Translations under genes and position numbers: made by a program
Part shown: positions 63,956-64,000 of the stretch, piece by piece
How the letters are laid out: every line of letters begins with the position of its first letter
Position numbering within the stretch: position 1 is the stretch's first letter
The notes under the pieces: generated by a model
Database searches by the model: none
What the model was told of the DNA's origin: nothing
The model's input: the letters and a program-made list of their open reading frames with translations, nothing else
DNA from: Saccharicrinis sp963667815
Lineage (GTDB): Bacteria > Bacteroidota > Bacteroidia > Bacteroidales > Marinilabiliaceae
NCBI GenBank assembly: GCA_963667815.1
Contig: OY764021.1
Direction: 5' to 3' (one strand)
Length of the DNA: 64,000 nucleotides

Positions 63956-64000
63956 AAATATTTCTCCTACACTTTAAAATTCAACCAGCATTCCAATTTT

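Noticed and set aside
1..64000. CRISPR arrays, prophage genes, transposases or rRNA genes
   Set aside because: No regularly spaced repeats, phage structural or integrase genes, transposase motifs or rRNA-like sequence were found by reading.

Overview
The window is AT-rich, densely packed chromosomal DNA from a member of the Bacteroidota, probably class Bacteroidia; a marine Marinilabiliales-like lineage is my guess, not a proof. The signs are a secreted SprB-repeat protein with a type IX secretion (T9SS) C-terminal sorting domain, several short families typical of the phylum (HU/SPOR fusion, DUF4834-like, DUF6427-like, bacterial GH3), many lipoproteins and beta-barrel proteins, and repeated matches to the phylum's -7 promoter element TAnnTTTG. 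There are no phage genes, transposases or CRISPR arrays. Most of the window is core chromosome with a few accessory loci.

Layout: 1-3162 holds the end of an ABC ATPase gene, a small membrane protein and a secreted S9 peptidase. 3223-9428 is a complete biotin operon, bioB-bioA-bioF-bioG-bioC-bioD. It is preceded by a 105-codon ORF whose stop codon lies inside a strong intrinsic terminator just before bioB, and a 166-bp MITE-like inverted-repeat element sits between bioB and bioA. 9487-16742 (minus) carries an RlpA-like protein, two secreted proteins and a 1,844-aa lipoprotein alpha-2-macroglobulin with a thioester motif. 17128-19014 is a methyl-accepting chemotaxis protein. 19175-21886 (minus) holds a DUF4834-like protein, an S41 protease and a dCMP deaminase. 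22077-24959 is the SprB-repeat T9SS cargo, followed by tsaB.

25901-34326 (minus) is the most system-like block: a YqiJ/NfeD-like membrane protein, a YqiK-type flotillin, a 1,640-aa AAA+ protein of the so-called DNA repair ATPase (DUF3686-type) family, and a TerB-like protein. These probably form a membrane-associated stress or conflict module of unknown function.

34639-37487 has a DUF3108 protein, EF-P and a GAF-SpoIIE phosphatase. 37569-42650 (minus) has a YfhO-like membrane protein, dTDP-glucose 4,6-dehydratase and UDP-glucose 4-epimerase (surface glycan precursors). 42868-50537 includes the HU/SPOR fusion, metG, an LD-carboxypeptidase, YraN, MmcQ/YjbR, DUF502, an SDR epimerase, OsmC and riboflavin synthase. 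50667-57915 has GH43 and ThuA-like proteins, a tRNA-Leu(CAA), a beta-barrel protein, a deoxynucleoside kinase, a GH3 protein, CvpA and tyrS. 58121-58698 is a broken beta-barrel gene. 58825-63955 has a secreted protein, then purD, a DUF6427-like protein and a NodU-type carbamoyltransferase in one tight minus-strand operon, and a polysaccharide deacetylase.

Function calls rest on motifs and remembered family patterns only; no database search was run.
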